Source: Chloroflexota bacterium
Lineage (GTDB): Bacteria > Chloroflexota > Anaerolineae > Epilineales > SHYO01
DNA: 36,952 nt
Reading direction: 5' to 3'
Assembly (NCBI GenBank): GCA_009692745.1
Contig: SHYO01000024.1
Location: forward strand, 1 to 36,952
The notes beneath the pieces are model-generated. The model saw only the letters and a program-made list of their open reading frames with translations, was not told the origin of the DNA and did no database searches. The translations under genes were made by a program, and so were the position numbers. Numbering within the stretch: the first letter of the stretch is position 1; the number at the start of each line of letters is the position of its first letter. This document shows, piece by piece, positions 15,599 through 24,155 of this stretch.

Positions 15599-18229
15599 TT
15601 GAAACGTTATCAATCGCTCCTTATATTGCTTAGCCTGCTCGCGGGCACACTGCTCGTCGGGATGGGAGCGGGTTGGACCGGCACGTCTCCGGTATCGGCC
15701 AATCTCCAGGAGACGGAGCCGCCCACCCGCACGACCACGTCTACAGCCACGCCATTACCCTGGACCATGTATATGAGTGAGGTGCCAGGGGGTGAGGAAA
15801 AAACAGTTTTCACCGAAAATACTGGCACGGTGTGGATCAATACCTACGCCAGTTTGGTAAATGAGAGGCCGGAGCTGGTCCATTTGGAAATAGTCAACCG
15901 GTTTGGTGGGGTGCAGTTTACGACGAATCTGAGCGTCACTCAGTCAGGATGGTTGTCGCCTATATCCTGGACGCCCTTCGCAGGCCGGATTCCGCCGCAG
16001 GGTAGCCCCTATTATACCAACCTCTATCGGCTATCCCAGGGTCCGCAGATTTGGCGCCAGGTTGAATGGGCGGTGGGGACCTCGATCGCTTTTGACCAGG
16101 ATGTTTACTATACGTATGAACAGGCGGCCAGGGTAATTACTTTCGATGCCTTAGCTAATCCGACCGGCGAGTTAAGCGCCACGCTCCAGGTGCAGGTTAG
16201 CAGTAATTCCAATCCGGGGGGGATACTGGTTACCTTACGTGAGACTTTCCGCGGCAGCAGTCGCTTTATTTCTGATCCGATCTTCTTCTCGCCTACCAGT
16301 AGTGACCCGGCCATTCCTCGCATCCAGGTGCTAAACAATGATACGCTCACCGCCTCCTACTCTACGGCCGAGGGCACCTACACCAGGCAGGCTGTTTTCA
16401 TCGCCGGGGTTTCTACCGTGACGCCCATTCCCACCATTACCGTGGGACCTAGCGCCACCCCATCACCCACGCCTCCCATTGGTAGTACAGTGATTGCTCT
16501 TACCCCTGCGCCGGAGATGGTCGGGTGGATTATCGCTAATGAACCTACCAAGAACCATTTTGGGGATGTTGACATGTATACCGGTATTTGGGGGGGCTTC
16601 AACATACACCACGGCGCTTTTCAATTTGACCTGAGTACGCTGCCGGCGCAGGCGCGGCTGACGGCAGCCACGCTGTTAATTGTAGGCAAGGATGATAAGT
16701 GGCTCCAAAATTACGACGATTGGAATATCCAGCTTCTGATTTCTAGCGTCGATACTTTCTGGGCCAGCCGTAGTTATAATGATCTACACCCGGCCTCTGT
16801 GGTTTCCACGACGCTGGTTCCGGTTATCAGCAGCAGTAGCCTGGGTAAGAATGTGACGAACAGTTTCACCTTTGGTCCTGCCGACCTGCTAGCTCTGCAG
16901 GACCGCCTGCATAGTACGCAGAAAATCTCTTTTCGGGTGGATGGGCCGGATAGCGGGGACAACAATGTATTTATCTGGCATACCGGAGCCGGAGGGGATG
17001 ATCCTGTTTTTCGCCCAAGGTTACGCCTGACCTATTATGAGGCGCCCGATACTCCGACGCCTACCGTTACAGCGACGGCTACGCCATCTGCGACGCCCAC
17101 TGCTACACCGACAAATACGCGTACGCCGTCGAATACAGCTACGCAAACGCAATCACCGACCATGACCTTTACGCCGACTGTTTCTCCTACCCCCACCATT
17201 ACCTCGACACCTAAGAATACGGCGACGTCCACGGTTACCCAGACACCTATCCCCACATTGACGCTTACAGCAACGCTAGATCCGGGGCTGGCGCGCTTGT
17301 GCCTGGCGGTGTATGAGGATGTAAATGGTAATACGATGCTGGATCCCGGGGAGAGTTACCTGGCCGGAGCAATCTTGACCGTCATTTCCAATGCGGACCA
17401 ATCCCCTGTGGTCAACTTCCTGACAAACGGCTTGGACGAGCCGCGTTGCTTCGCTCTCAGCTATCTGCCCGGGCAGAACAGTTATAACATCCAGGCCACC
17501 CTGGCTGCGGGATACCGGCATACCGGGGCGGAGAGTGTGACAAGGGTGTTACTGGCGGCGGGGATGACCGTGCTTTTTGGTGCGCAGCGTCTGCCAACTG
17601 TGACCCGTACCCCTACGGCTACAGCCACCCGTACGGCCGCAGCCACGCCCTCCGCTACCGCTACTCCCTCCACCGGGGCTATTTGTGGCATCGGGTTATT
17701 TGATGACCTCAATAGTGATGGCTTCAAACAGAGTAATGAATTCTGGCTGGCGGGGGGTATTATACAGATCAGCGGGCCAGTTACCCGCACCTATACTACA
17801 GATGGCGCGCACGAGCCTCACTGCGAAGTCGATTTACTCCCTGGGCACTATGTATTGACCCGGCAGAATCCACCCGGCTATGTCTCTACCCATGCCGATA
17901 GCCGTACTGCTGATGTTGAAGTACAGCCAAATACCCAAGTGCTAATCCTGCCCTTCGGAGCTCGTTTGACTGTGTTGCCAACCTTCACCGCCTCAGCAAC
18001 TGTGGTGCAGACGTCCACTCCTACCAGCACCGTTACAGCGACGCCCAGTAGTATTCCCTCTGCAAGTAATACTGCGACGACCGTTCCCGGCAGGACCCCT
18101 AGTTCGACCAACTCTGCGACTGCCACTACGGTAACCGCGACCGCCTCACCCACAGAAGGTGGGCCAAAATTTTTCGTTTTCCTGCCTGGCGCAGTAAAAA
18201 ATGCAACGTTGTCCGTAGAAAATCCATGA
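15599..18229 (+). CDS. Secreted multidomain surface protein with DNRLRE-like and SdrD_B-like modules
   Basis: An 876-residue exported protein. The TTG at 15599 is favoured: AGGAG at 15590-15594 precedes it, and translation then starts with M-K-R-Y-Q before a classic hydrophobic signal peptide (about 6-27). The open frame from 15554 only adds an implausible leader. Layout: an N-terminal beta-rich region (to about 290), a DNRLRE-like module (about 296-482, with F-R-V-D-G-P-D-S-G-D-N-N near its end), a Thr/Pro linker (about 485-555), an SdrD_B-like module (about 557-665, Y-E-D-V-N-G-N-T-M-L-D-P-G-E), a second linker, a second SdrD_B-like module (about 695-790, F-D-D-L-N-S-D-G-F-K-Q-S-N-E), a third Thr/Ser linker and a short hydrophobic tail F-V-F-L-P-G. 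The linkers are likely O-glycosylated (inference). It probably acts as an adhesin or cell-wall protein. Confidence 0.75.
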   Translation: MKRYQSLLILLSLLAGTLLVGMGAGWTGTSPVSANLQETEPPTRTTTSTATPLPWTMYMSEVPGGEEKTVFTENTGTVWINTYASLVNERPELVHLEIVNRFGGVQFTTNLSVTQSGWLSPISWTPFAGRIPPQGSPYYTNLYRLSQGPQIWRQVEWAVGTSIAFDQDVYYTYEQAARVITFDALANPTGELSATLQVQVSSNSNPGGILVTLRETFRGSSRFISDPIFFSPTSSDPAIPRIQVLNNDTLTASYSTAEGTYTRQAVFIAGVSTVTPIPTITVGPSATPSPTPPIGSTVIALTPAPEMVGWIIANEPTKNHFGDVDMYTGIWGGFNIHHGAFQFDLSTLPAQARLTAATLLIVGKDDKWLQNYDDWNIQLLISSVDTFWASRSYNDLHPASVVSTTLVPVISSSSLGKNVTNSFTFGPADLLALQDRLHSTQKISFRVDGPDSGDNNVFIWHTGAGGDDPVFRPRLRLTYYEAPDTPTPTVTATATPSATPTATPTNTRTPSNTATQTQSPTMTFTPTVSPTPTITSTPKNTATSTVTQTPIPTLTLTATLDPGLARLCLAVYEDVNGNTMLDPGESYLAGAILTVISNADQSPVVNFLTNGLDEPRCFALSYLPGQNSYNIQATLAAGYRHTGAESVTRVLLAAGMTVLFGAQRLPTVTRTPTATATRTAAATPSATATPSTGAICGIGLFDDLNSDGFKQSNEFWLAGGIIQISGPVTRTYTTDGAHEPHCEVDLLPGHYVLTRQNPPGYVSTHADSRTADVEVQPNTQVLILPFGARLTVLPTFTASATVVQTSTPTSTVTATPSSIPSASNTATTVPGRTPSSTNSATATTVTATASPTEGGPKFFVFLPGAVKNATLSVENP

Positions 18230-18255
18230 CACTGCCCAATTTCTGGCGGAAGGTA

Positions 18256-18264
18256 TGGTATAAT
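18256..18264 (+). promoter_or_regulatory. Extended -10 promoter (TGGTATAAT)
   Basis: A perfect TATAAT with an upstream TG lies 47 bp before the ATG at 18311. No good -35 is present, as is usual for extended -10 promoters. It indicates that the gene can be transcribed separately from the one upstream. Confidence 0.55.
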
Positions 18265-18310
18265 TAAGGTGCCTTTCAGAGATGGGCAGCAAAGAGCGAC
18301 AGGAGGAATT

Positions 18311-19606
18311 ATGATTAAACGATCCGCTCTGGTAGTGCTCGTATTATTAGCCGTTCTGGTTTTTGGTTTTCAAAATATCGCCAAGGCTAGCGATGTGCGA
18401 AATGTACATATGAGTGATACGCCCGACGGCCCGCTACGCACAGATTTTACTTTGGGCACATCCATTGTGTACGTGGTATTCGATCATTTGAGTTTGCAAA
18501 AGGAGCCGGTGCGAGTCCGGGTCGCCGCCGCAAGTGGCAATGTGATCTTTGACGGTTCGCGGACTTTCGACGGCACAGGTACCAGCACCTTCCCGGTGCA
18601 AATTTTGGACCCGGCAGGTTTCCTTCCTGGCCCGTATATCACGACGGTATATTTAAACCCTTATACCAGCATCTCCCTGGATTGGACCCTGGGAGGAGTG
18701 ACTACGATCCCTACGCCAACGCCGCTACCCGCGGCTGTGATGGCGTTGACGCCGAGCTCCCTGGCTTTTACCATCAGTGAAGGGGCTGAAGCGCCGCCGG
18801 AAAAGAATGTGATCATCTATAACAATGGCGCCGGCGTAATCAGGTGGGAAGCTACTTCCAGTGCTTCCTGGCTAAAGCTCCGCTCAAGCCGTGGCGCGAC
18901 ACCCAGTTTGCTGCGGGTAGCGGTGGAGACTACCGGGCTGCCGGGGGGAATTTATCTGGGAAATATTACTATCCGGGCCCTGGACGCCGGTGTGACCAAT
19001 ACACCTCAAACCGTACCGGTGCGGCTGGAGATTACATCCACTGCCGGTCGGCAAAGTATTAGCCTGCATGCGCGCAATCAAGATGTGGGTTGGTTTGAAA
19101 GCAATGATGGCCCAGGTAACCATCTGGATAGTGATATCATGCAGGCGGGATACCTGGAAGGGAAAGTCTATCATGGTGTCGTACTGTTTGGCCTATCCCT
19201 CCTCCCTTCTCAGGCTACCATTCATGCCGCAGCATTGGAGTTGCGGGGGGCGGATGGCTCTTACCTGGGCGAAGTAGGTGCGTGGCACGCCGGGTTATTG
19301 CCTGTGACTTTGGATACAGGGTGGCGCTCCCTCACCTACGACCAAATTCACACCGCGCCTATTTCCGCTACGGTGGGAAGTTCTTTGGGGACCGCCGATT
19401 TGAAAGCCGGCCAGGTAAATCTGCTGCCTTTCGACGGCGCGGCCATTGCGGGGTTGCAACAACGCCTCACTGCCGGGAAAATCAGTTTCCGGGTGGATGG
19501 GCCAGTGGCGGGGGATAATAGCCTCTTCATCTGGGATACCGGGATTTCTATCGAGGGTCTGCGTGCCTGGCCGGTGTTGCGCGTTAGCTATACAACTTCA
19601 CCGTAG
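18311..19606 (+). CDS. Secreted protein with BACON-like and DNRLRE-like domains
   Basis: A 431-residue exported protein. The ATG at 18311 follows AGGAGG at 18301-18306, and the product starts M-I-K-R with a hydrophobic signal peptide to about residue 26 (A-K-A-S). Residues of about 145-243 resemble a BACON beta-sandwich: L-T-P-S-S-L-A-F-T-I, S-A-S-W-L-K-L, P-G-G-I-Y-L-G-N-I-T-I and P-Q-T-V-P-V-R-L. Residues of about 248-431 resemble the DNRLRE-like module of the previous gene; both contain K-I-S-F-R-V-D-G-P followed by G-D-N and F-I-W-x-T-G. BACON and DNRLRE modules are usually carbohydrate- or wall-associated, so glycan binding at the cell surface is plausible. It has no catalytic motif. It lies 81 bp downstream of the larger secreted protein. 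Confidence 0.72.
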   Translation: MIKRSALVVLVLLAVLVFGFQNIAKASDVRNVHMSDTPDGPLRTDFTLGTSIVYVVFDHLSLQKEPVRVRVAAASGNVIFDGSRTFDGTGTSTFPVQILDPAGFLPGPYITTVYLNPYTSISLDWTLGGVTTIPTPTPLPAAVMALTPSSLAFTISEGAEAPPEKNVIIYNNGAGVIRWEATSSASWLKLRSSRGATPSLLRVAVETTGLPGGIYLGNITIRALDAGVTNTPQTVPVRLEITSTAGRQSISLHARNQDVGWFESNDGPGNHLDSDIMQAGYLEGKVYHGVVLFGLSLLPSQATIHAAALELRGADGSYLGEVGAWHAGLLPVTLDTGWRSLTYDQIHTAPISATVGSSLGTADLKAGQVNLLPFDGAAIAGLQQRLTAGKISFRVDGPVAGDNSLFIWDTGISIEGLRAWPVLRVSYTTSP

Positions 19607-19639
19607 TTGCTTTTATCTCTATCTTTGCACTTTTAACAA

Positions 19640-19790
19640 TTAAGCAGCCAAGCGCCGATATAAGACCTCCCGAGAGGTATCGGCCTCGAACTGGTCAAAC
19701 AACCAGTCGATGAGGTGATGGCGATGCACCCGTTGCACTTCTCGCCGCCGAATATGACCGGAAATACCAGGGGTTAGACCACCTATACTA
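19640..19790 (-). pseudogene. Possible C-terminal remnant of an unidentified gene
   Basis: The minus strand reads openly to a TAA at 19640-19642, and the last ~35 codons look protein-like, ending with the segments R-H-H-L-I-D-W-L-F-D-Q-F-E and S-R-E-V-L-Y-R-R-L-A-A. I do not recognise the family. There is no suitable start and the frame overlaps a plus-strand remnant, so only part of it can be genuine. Confidence 0.3.
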
Positions 19791-19917
19791 TGCCAGGGAC
19801 TGGTTCGCTCAAACTCTGGCTGATCCGGCCCTGAAGATAGACATTGAAGACCAGGAGATTCCCGGGTATTTTCACAACACCTACCGGTTCAATGTCTTTA
19901 TTCGCAAATCCCATTAA
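19714..19917 (+). pseudogene. C-terminal remnant of an unidentified gene
   Basis: From a stop at 19711 the plus strand is open for 67 codons to a TAA at 19915-19917 and contains no ATG, GTG or TTG in frame. The sequence looks like a real protein end: aromatic and charged residues with segments H-L-Y-Y-A-R-D-W-F-A-Q-T-L and P-G-Y-F-H-N-T-Y-R-F-N-V-F-I-R-K. I cannot name the family. It ends 13 bp before the glycosyltransferase start, so it is probably the tail of a former upstream neighbour whose 5' part was deleted. Confidence 0.45.
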
Positions 19918-19930
19918 CGGACGAGGATCT

Positions 19931-20854
19931 ATGTTTTGTTCCACCATTATCGCCACCATCGACCGCTCTACCTTACCGCGTGCGGTCCAGAGCGTATTAG
20001 AGCAAGACTTTCCCGGCGCGGATTTTGAGATTATTGTCGTTAACGACTCGGGGGCATCTTTGGCTGCGGCTGCCTGGCAATCCGCGCCGCAGGTCCGTGT
20101 CATCCATACCAACCGGCGCAGAGTAAGCGTGGCGCGCAACACCGGCGCGGCGATTGCCCGGGGAGCATATCTCCATTTCTTAGACGACGATGACTGGCTG
20201 CTGCCCGGCGCGCTGCGGAGTTTCTGGGAATTGACCCAACGCCACCCGCACGCCGTCCTGGCATATGGCACCGGTAACCTGGTGGATGAAGACGAAAAAC
20301 TTCTGGGCCAGGTCAACTTGCACCAGAGTGGTAATTGCGCCGCCCACCTGATGGCCGGATCATGGATCCAATGTGGTTCGTCGGTGGTAAAAGTAGAGCT
20401 TTTTTTTAAGATCGGGGGATTTTCGCCCCTATTTCCCATCGCCGAAGAGACCCATTTCCAAAGACTTCTAGCTTTACAGGGCAATTTTGTGTATACACTG
20501 GCGCCTGTGGTCAATATCTTGCGCGGAGCTGGATGGAGAACAACCGTGAAGTACGTTGGAGGCCCTGCTTACAATCGTATTTCACGCGATCTCTGCCTGA
20601 GTGAGAGCGACGCATTTTCCCGGCTGCGCGCCTCCGCCGATTCGGCCTACTGGCAGGGACGGGTCTTCCATGCCTATCTGACTGCTACCCGCTGGAACCT
20701 GGCGCGGCGCTCCTTTCTGGTCGCCGCCAGCCGTGCCCTATATGCCGCTATGAGTCTCTTGCTGGCCGGTAAGCACCTCTTTTCCGCAGATTTCTGGCGG
20801 GCCGTCAGGGATGCCCAGGTTTCCTGTACCGCCGATCGCATCTTGGGACGGTAG
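19931..20854 (+). CDS. Family 2 glycosyltransferase (GT-A fold)
   Basis: A 307-residue glycosyltransferase that should transfer a sugar from a nucleotide-sugar donor to a surface glycan or lipid acceptor. The N-terminus has the GT2 pattern: T-I-I-A-T-I-D-R, A-V-Q-S-V-L-E-Q-D, E-I-I-V-V-N-D-S at about 33-40, A-R-N-T-G-A-A at 69-75, and the metal-binding F-L-D-D-D-D-W at 83-89. A later E-E-T-H-F-Q-R-L segment fits the catalytic-base region. The frame is open upstream to 19844, but that part is the out-of-frame remnant of an older gene. The ATG at 19931 preceded by GAGGA is the sensible start. There are no clear membrane spans beyond one weakly hydrophobic stretch near 275-285. Its place next to the surface block suggests a role in the same glycan pathway, but sugar and acceptor are unknown. 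Confidence 0.88.
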   Translation: MFCSTIIATIDRSTLPRAVQSVLEQDFPGADFEIIVVNDSGASLAAAAWQSAPQVRVIHTNRRRVSVARNTGAAIARGAYLHFLDDDDWLLPGALRSFWELTQRHPHAVLAYGTGNLVDEDEKLLGQVNLHQSGNCAAHLMAGSWIQCGSSVVKVELFFKIGGFSPLFPIAEETHFQRLLALQGNFVYTLAPVVNILRGAGWRTTVKYVGGPAYNRISRDLCLSESDAFSRLRASADSAYWQGRVFHAYLTATRWNLARRSFLVAASRALYAAMSLLLAGKHLFSADFWRAVRDAQVSCTADRILGR

Positions 20855-20934
20855 GGCATAATCCCCTTGAATCAATTGACATTCTTTCCTGCTTACGCTA
20901 CACTAAGTGCGCTCTAAAACGATGTTCATTAAAT

Positions 20935-21188
20935 AGCTATGACCAGGAAGAGTAAGCGCCCCGGCCCTGATAGAGAAGGCAGGCCCCAGGCTGTAAGCCT
21001 GCCCCAGGTGTGCTGCGCCGAATGTAGCCTGTGAGCTGAGATCCCCAACCTGGAGTAATAAGGATCTTCGGGCCGGCCCGTTATCGCCAGCAGAGTGCCC
21101 GGCGCCGTGTTTAGCCACAGTGCTGGGAATCAGGGTGGTACCACGGGAATATTCGCCTCCCCGTCCTTGTGATGGAGAGGCGTTTTTT
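20935..21188 (+). promoter_or_regulatory. T-box riboswitch controlling valS (candidate specifier GUA)
   Basis: The 5' leader of valS carries the T-box core AGGGTGGTACCACGG at 21132-21146, followed by a terminator. Stem I can be traced. AGCT 20935-20938 pairs with AGCT 21034-21037, and CAGG 20944-20947 with CCTG 21028-21031. The loop-E strands AGTA (20951-20954) and GAA (21020-21022) face each other. The AG-bulge AGAGA follows in the upper stem near 20972. One base after GAA is GTA (21024-21026) followed by a purine, the expected position of a valine specifier. By established T-box logic, uncharged tRNA-Val should pair here and with the bulge in the T-box core, stabilising the antiterminator and switching valS on. 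The specifier choice is my inference from position. Confidence 0.9.
21154..21188 (+). terminator. T-box intrinsic terminator
   Basis: CGCCTC (21154-21159) pairs with GAGGCG (21177-21182), extended by CC/GG with one bulged A, and is followed by TTTTTT at 21183-21188. It is mutually exclusive with the antiterminator containing the T-box core and lies 34 bp before the valS start. Confidence 0.88.
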
Positions 21189-21222
21189 ATTTTTCCAGGG
21201 TTTATCCTGAAGGAGTCCGCCC

Positions 21223-23964
21223 ATGCCCATCAAAGAACTGGCTAAAACCTACGATCCTAAAACGGTGGAGCGCCGCATGTACGACTGGTGGGAATCCCAG
21301 GGGTACTTCAAGCCCGAGATTGCCCCGCCGGATGCCGCGCCCTTTGTCATCTCTATCCCACCCCCTAATGTCACCGGGGAGCTGCACCTGGGCCATGCCA
21401 TGTTCGTAGCCCTGGAAGACCTGATGATTCGCTACCACCGCATGGTTGGCGATGCTGCCCTGTGGGTGCCTGGCGAAGACCACGCCGGCATCGCTACCCA
21501 GCTCCAGGTGGAGAAAGCGCTGCGGGAGGCTGGCACCAGCCGCCAGGCCATCGGCCGTGAGAAGTTCGAGGCGCGCGCCTGGGAGTGGAAAAATAAGTAT
21601 GGCGGGCGTATCGTCGAGCAGTTGCGCCGCCTGGGCGCCTCCTGCGACTGGCAGCGCGAGCGCTTTACCCTGGATGAAGGCTTATCCCGCGCCGTCCGCG
21701 AGGCTTTTGTCCGCCTATGGGATATGGGCCTTATCTACCGCGGTGAGTATATCATCAACTGGTCCCCCGGTTTGCAGACCGCCGTCTCCGACCTGGAGGT
21801 GGAATACAGCGAAGAGGATGGCACCCTCTACTACTTTAACTACCCGGTGGCCGGCAAAGATGAAGTCATCCCGGTAGCGACCACGCGCCCCGAGACCATC
21901 CTGGGAGATACCGCCGTCTGTGTCCACCCGGACGATGAACGCTACCGCCATCTCATCGGCGAGACCATGCTGGTGCCCATCATCAAGCGCCCCATCCCCG
22001 TGATCCATGACACCTATGTCGATCGCGCGTTCGGCACTGGCGCGCTGAAGATAACCCCCGGTCATGACCCCAACGACTTTGTCATTGGGCAGCGCCACGG
22101 CTTGCCGATCATCAATGTCATGAACCCTGACGCCACCATGAATGTTAACGCCGGTCCCTACGCCGGTTTAGACCGTTTCGAATGCCGTAAGCGCCTATGG
22201 GCCGACATGCAGGCCGCCGGTTTGACCATCAAAACCGAACCTTACCGCCTGACGGTGCCCCGTTCCCAGCGAGGTGGCGAAATCATCGAACCGATGGTCT
22301 CAAACCAGTGGTTCGTCAAAATGCGTCCTATGGCCGAATTGGGCCTGGAAGCCGTCCGCCGTGGCCGCATTACGGTCATTCCCGAGCGTTTCGAGAAGGT
22401 CTATTACAACTGGCTGGAAAATATCCGCGATTGGTGCATCAGCCGCCAACTCTGGTGGGGCCACCGCATCCCTGCCTGGTACGCTCCCGATGGCACCATC
22501 TTTGTGGCCCGCTCGGAAGAGGATGCTTATGTCCAGGCGCGCCGCCGCTTGGGCGCGGATGTCACGCTGCGCCAGGAGGAAGATGTTCTCGACACCTGGT
22601 TCAGCTCCGGCCTTTGGCCCTTCTCGACTCTTGGTTGGCCCGATGACACCGCGGACCTGCGCCGCTTCTACCCTACGCAGGTGATGGAGACCGGCTACGA
22701 TATTCTCTTCTTCTGGGTGGCGCGTATGATTATGTCCGGCCTGCTTTTCACCAACGAACCTCCCTTCCACACGGTATATCTCCACGGCCTGGTGCGCGAC
22801 GAGCAGGGGCGCAAAATGTCCAAGACCCTGGGCAACGTGGTCGATCCCATCCAGGTGATGGATGAATACGGCACCGACGCTTTGCGCTTCACCCTGCTGA
22901 CCGGCTCCACACCGGGCAATGATATGAACCTCTCCCTGGAGCGGGTGGCCGCTAACCGCAACTTCGCCAACAAGCTCTGGAATGCCGCCCGTTTCATCCT
23001 GGGTAACTTTGATGCTTTACATAAATCCATAGACACTGCCGATTTGGGTCGTCGGGCGCTATCCGGCGCCAACCTGGCGGAACACTATACCCTGGCCGAT
23101 GGTTGGATTCGCCACCGCCTCAGCGAGACCATCACCAAGGTTACTCGCTTCTATGACACCTACCAGTTCGGCGAGGCCGGCCGCCAGGTATACGAATTCT
23201 TCTGGGATGAGTTCGCCGATTGGTACCTTGAAGTCGCCAAGTTGGAGTTGGCCCAAGGCGGTGTGAGTGCCGTAGCCTGTGGCGCCACCCTGGTTTATGT
23301 GATGGAACAGACGCTGCGCCTGTTGCACCCTTTTATCCCCTTCGTCACCGAGGAGATATACCAGAATCTCAAGGCTGCCGAGGCAGAGCTGCAACTGGGC
23401 CTCGCCCCATCCGAGGGCTGGCCGGCAGCGCTCATCATTGCCCCGTGGCCCCAAGCCGGCCCTACCTATCCTCAGGCTGCCGAACAATTTGCCCTGTTGC
23501 AAGAGCTGATCCGCGCTATCCGCAACATGCGCGCTGAGCATAATGTTGAGCCGGCGCGTAAGATTGCAGCTACCCTGCAGGCCGGTGAAGCCTTTACCCT
23601 CCTCCAGCAGCAAGCGCCGATTATTGCTTTGTTGGCCCGCGTCGACCCGGCCCGCTTGCAGATCTTGTCCGCTGCGGCCAATGGCGCATCTGAGGAGGAA
23701 GCCGGCGCGACCAACGTGATTCGCGGCGTCACCGTGCGCTTGCCTCTGGCCGGTATGGTCGATATGGAACGCGAGCGCCACCGGTTGCAGCAGGAGCAGG
23801 AAAAAGTGGACACCGAAATCCAGCGTATCCAGGGGCTACTGGCAAACCCGAACTTCACCGGCCGTGCTCCGGCCCAGGTTGTCGACCGGGAGCGCCAACG
23901 TCTCTCCGGCCTCGCAGAACAAAGCCAGCGCCTGGCAGAACAGTTAGCCCGGCTTGTGGGATAA
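21223..23964 (+). CDS. valS: Valyl-tRNA synthetase
   Basis: A 913-residue class I aminoacyl-tRNA synthetase that charges tRNA-Val with valine in the cytoplasm. P-P-P-N-V-T-G-E-L-H-L-G-H-A at about 46-59 contains the HIGH signature (H-L-G-H at 55-58). K-M-S-K-T-L-G-N at about 531-538 is the KMSKS loop. The CP1 editing domain is marked by T-T-R-P-E-T-I-L-G-D-T-A-V. The anticodon-binding domain follows, and the last ~70 residues form the coiled-coil arm typical of ValRS (M-E-R-E-R-H-R-L-Q-Q-E-Q-E onward). The ATG is nine bases after AAGGAG. Length and all motifs are normal. Expression should be controlled by the T-box upstream. GC content is higher than in the genes to its left. Confidence 0.97.
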   Translation: MPIKELAKTYDPKTVERRMYDWWESQGYFKPEIAPPDAAPFVISIPPPNVTGELHLGHAMFVALEDLMIRYHRMVGDAALWVPGEDHAGIATQLQVEKALREAGTSRQAIGREKFEARAWEWKNKYGGRIVEQLRRLGASCDWQRERFTLDEGLSRAVREAFVRLWDMGLIYRGEYIINWSPGLQTAVSDLEVEYSEEDGTLYYFNYPVAGKDEVIPVATTRPETILGDTAVCVHPDDERYRHLIGETMLVPIIKRPIPVIHDTYVDRAFGTGALKITPGHDPNDFVIGQRHGLPIINVMNPDATMNVNAGPYAGLDRFECRKRLWADMQAAGLTIKTEPYRLTVPRSQRGGEIIEPMVSNQWFVKMRPMAELGLEAVRRGRITVIPERFEKVYYNWLENIRDWCISRQLWWGHRIPAWYAPDGTIFVARSEEDAYVQARRRLGADVTLRQEEDVLDTWFSSGLWPFSTLGWPDDTADLRRFYPTQVMETGYDILFFWVARMIMSGLLFTNEPPFHTVYLHGLVRDEQGRKMSKTLGNVVDPIQVMDEYGTDALRFTLLTGSTPGNDMNLSLERVAANRNFANKLWNAARFILGNFDALHKSIDTADLGRRALSGANLAEHYTLADGWIRHRLSETITKVTRFYDTYQFGEAGRQVYEFFWDEFADWYLEVAKLELAQGGVSAVACGATLVYVMEQTLRLLHPFIPFVTEEIYQNLKAAEAELQLGLAPSEGWPAALIIAPWPQAGPTYPQAAEQFALLQELIRAIRNMRAEHNVEPARKIAATLQAGEAFTLLQQQAPIIALLARVDPARLQILSAAANGASEEEAGATNVIRGVTVRLPLAGMVDMERERHRLQQEQEKVDTEIQRIQGLLANPNFTGRAPAQVVDRERQRLSGLAEQSQRLAEQLARLVG

Positions 23965-23990
23965 TGGCAAAAACAAATCCAACAGGATAT

Positions 23991-24106
23991 GTGCTGAGTA
24001 CAGCTGAGTGCTGAGTACAGCTGAGTGCTGAGTACAGCTGAGTGCTGAGTACAGCTGAGTGCTGAGTACAGCTGAGTGCTGAGTACAGCTGAGTGCTGAG
24101 TACAGC
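23991..24106. repeat. 17-bp tandem repeat, six full units plus 14 bp
   Basis: Perfect contiguous units of GTGCTGAGTACAGCTGA start at 23991, 24008, 24025, 24042, 24059 and 24076, and a partial unit runs to 24106. There are no spacers, so it is not a CRISPR array. Each unit can form short hairpins (GCTG-AGTA-CAGC). The CTGAGTA core is shared with the palindromes at 12132-12247 and 14059-14074. It fills the gap between valS and the first GGT-like gene. Confidence 0.92.
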
Positions 24107-24155
24107 AGGATAAAAACGGCAGGATAATAACCGGTAGTCAGAAAGGATCTCCCCC

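Noticed and set aside
23991-24106. Tandem array as a CRISPR
   Set aside because: Units are contiguous and identical, with no spacers.
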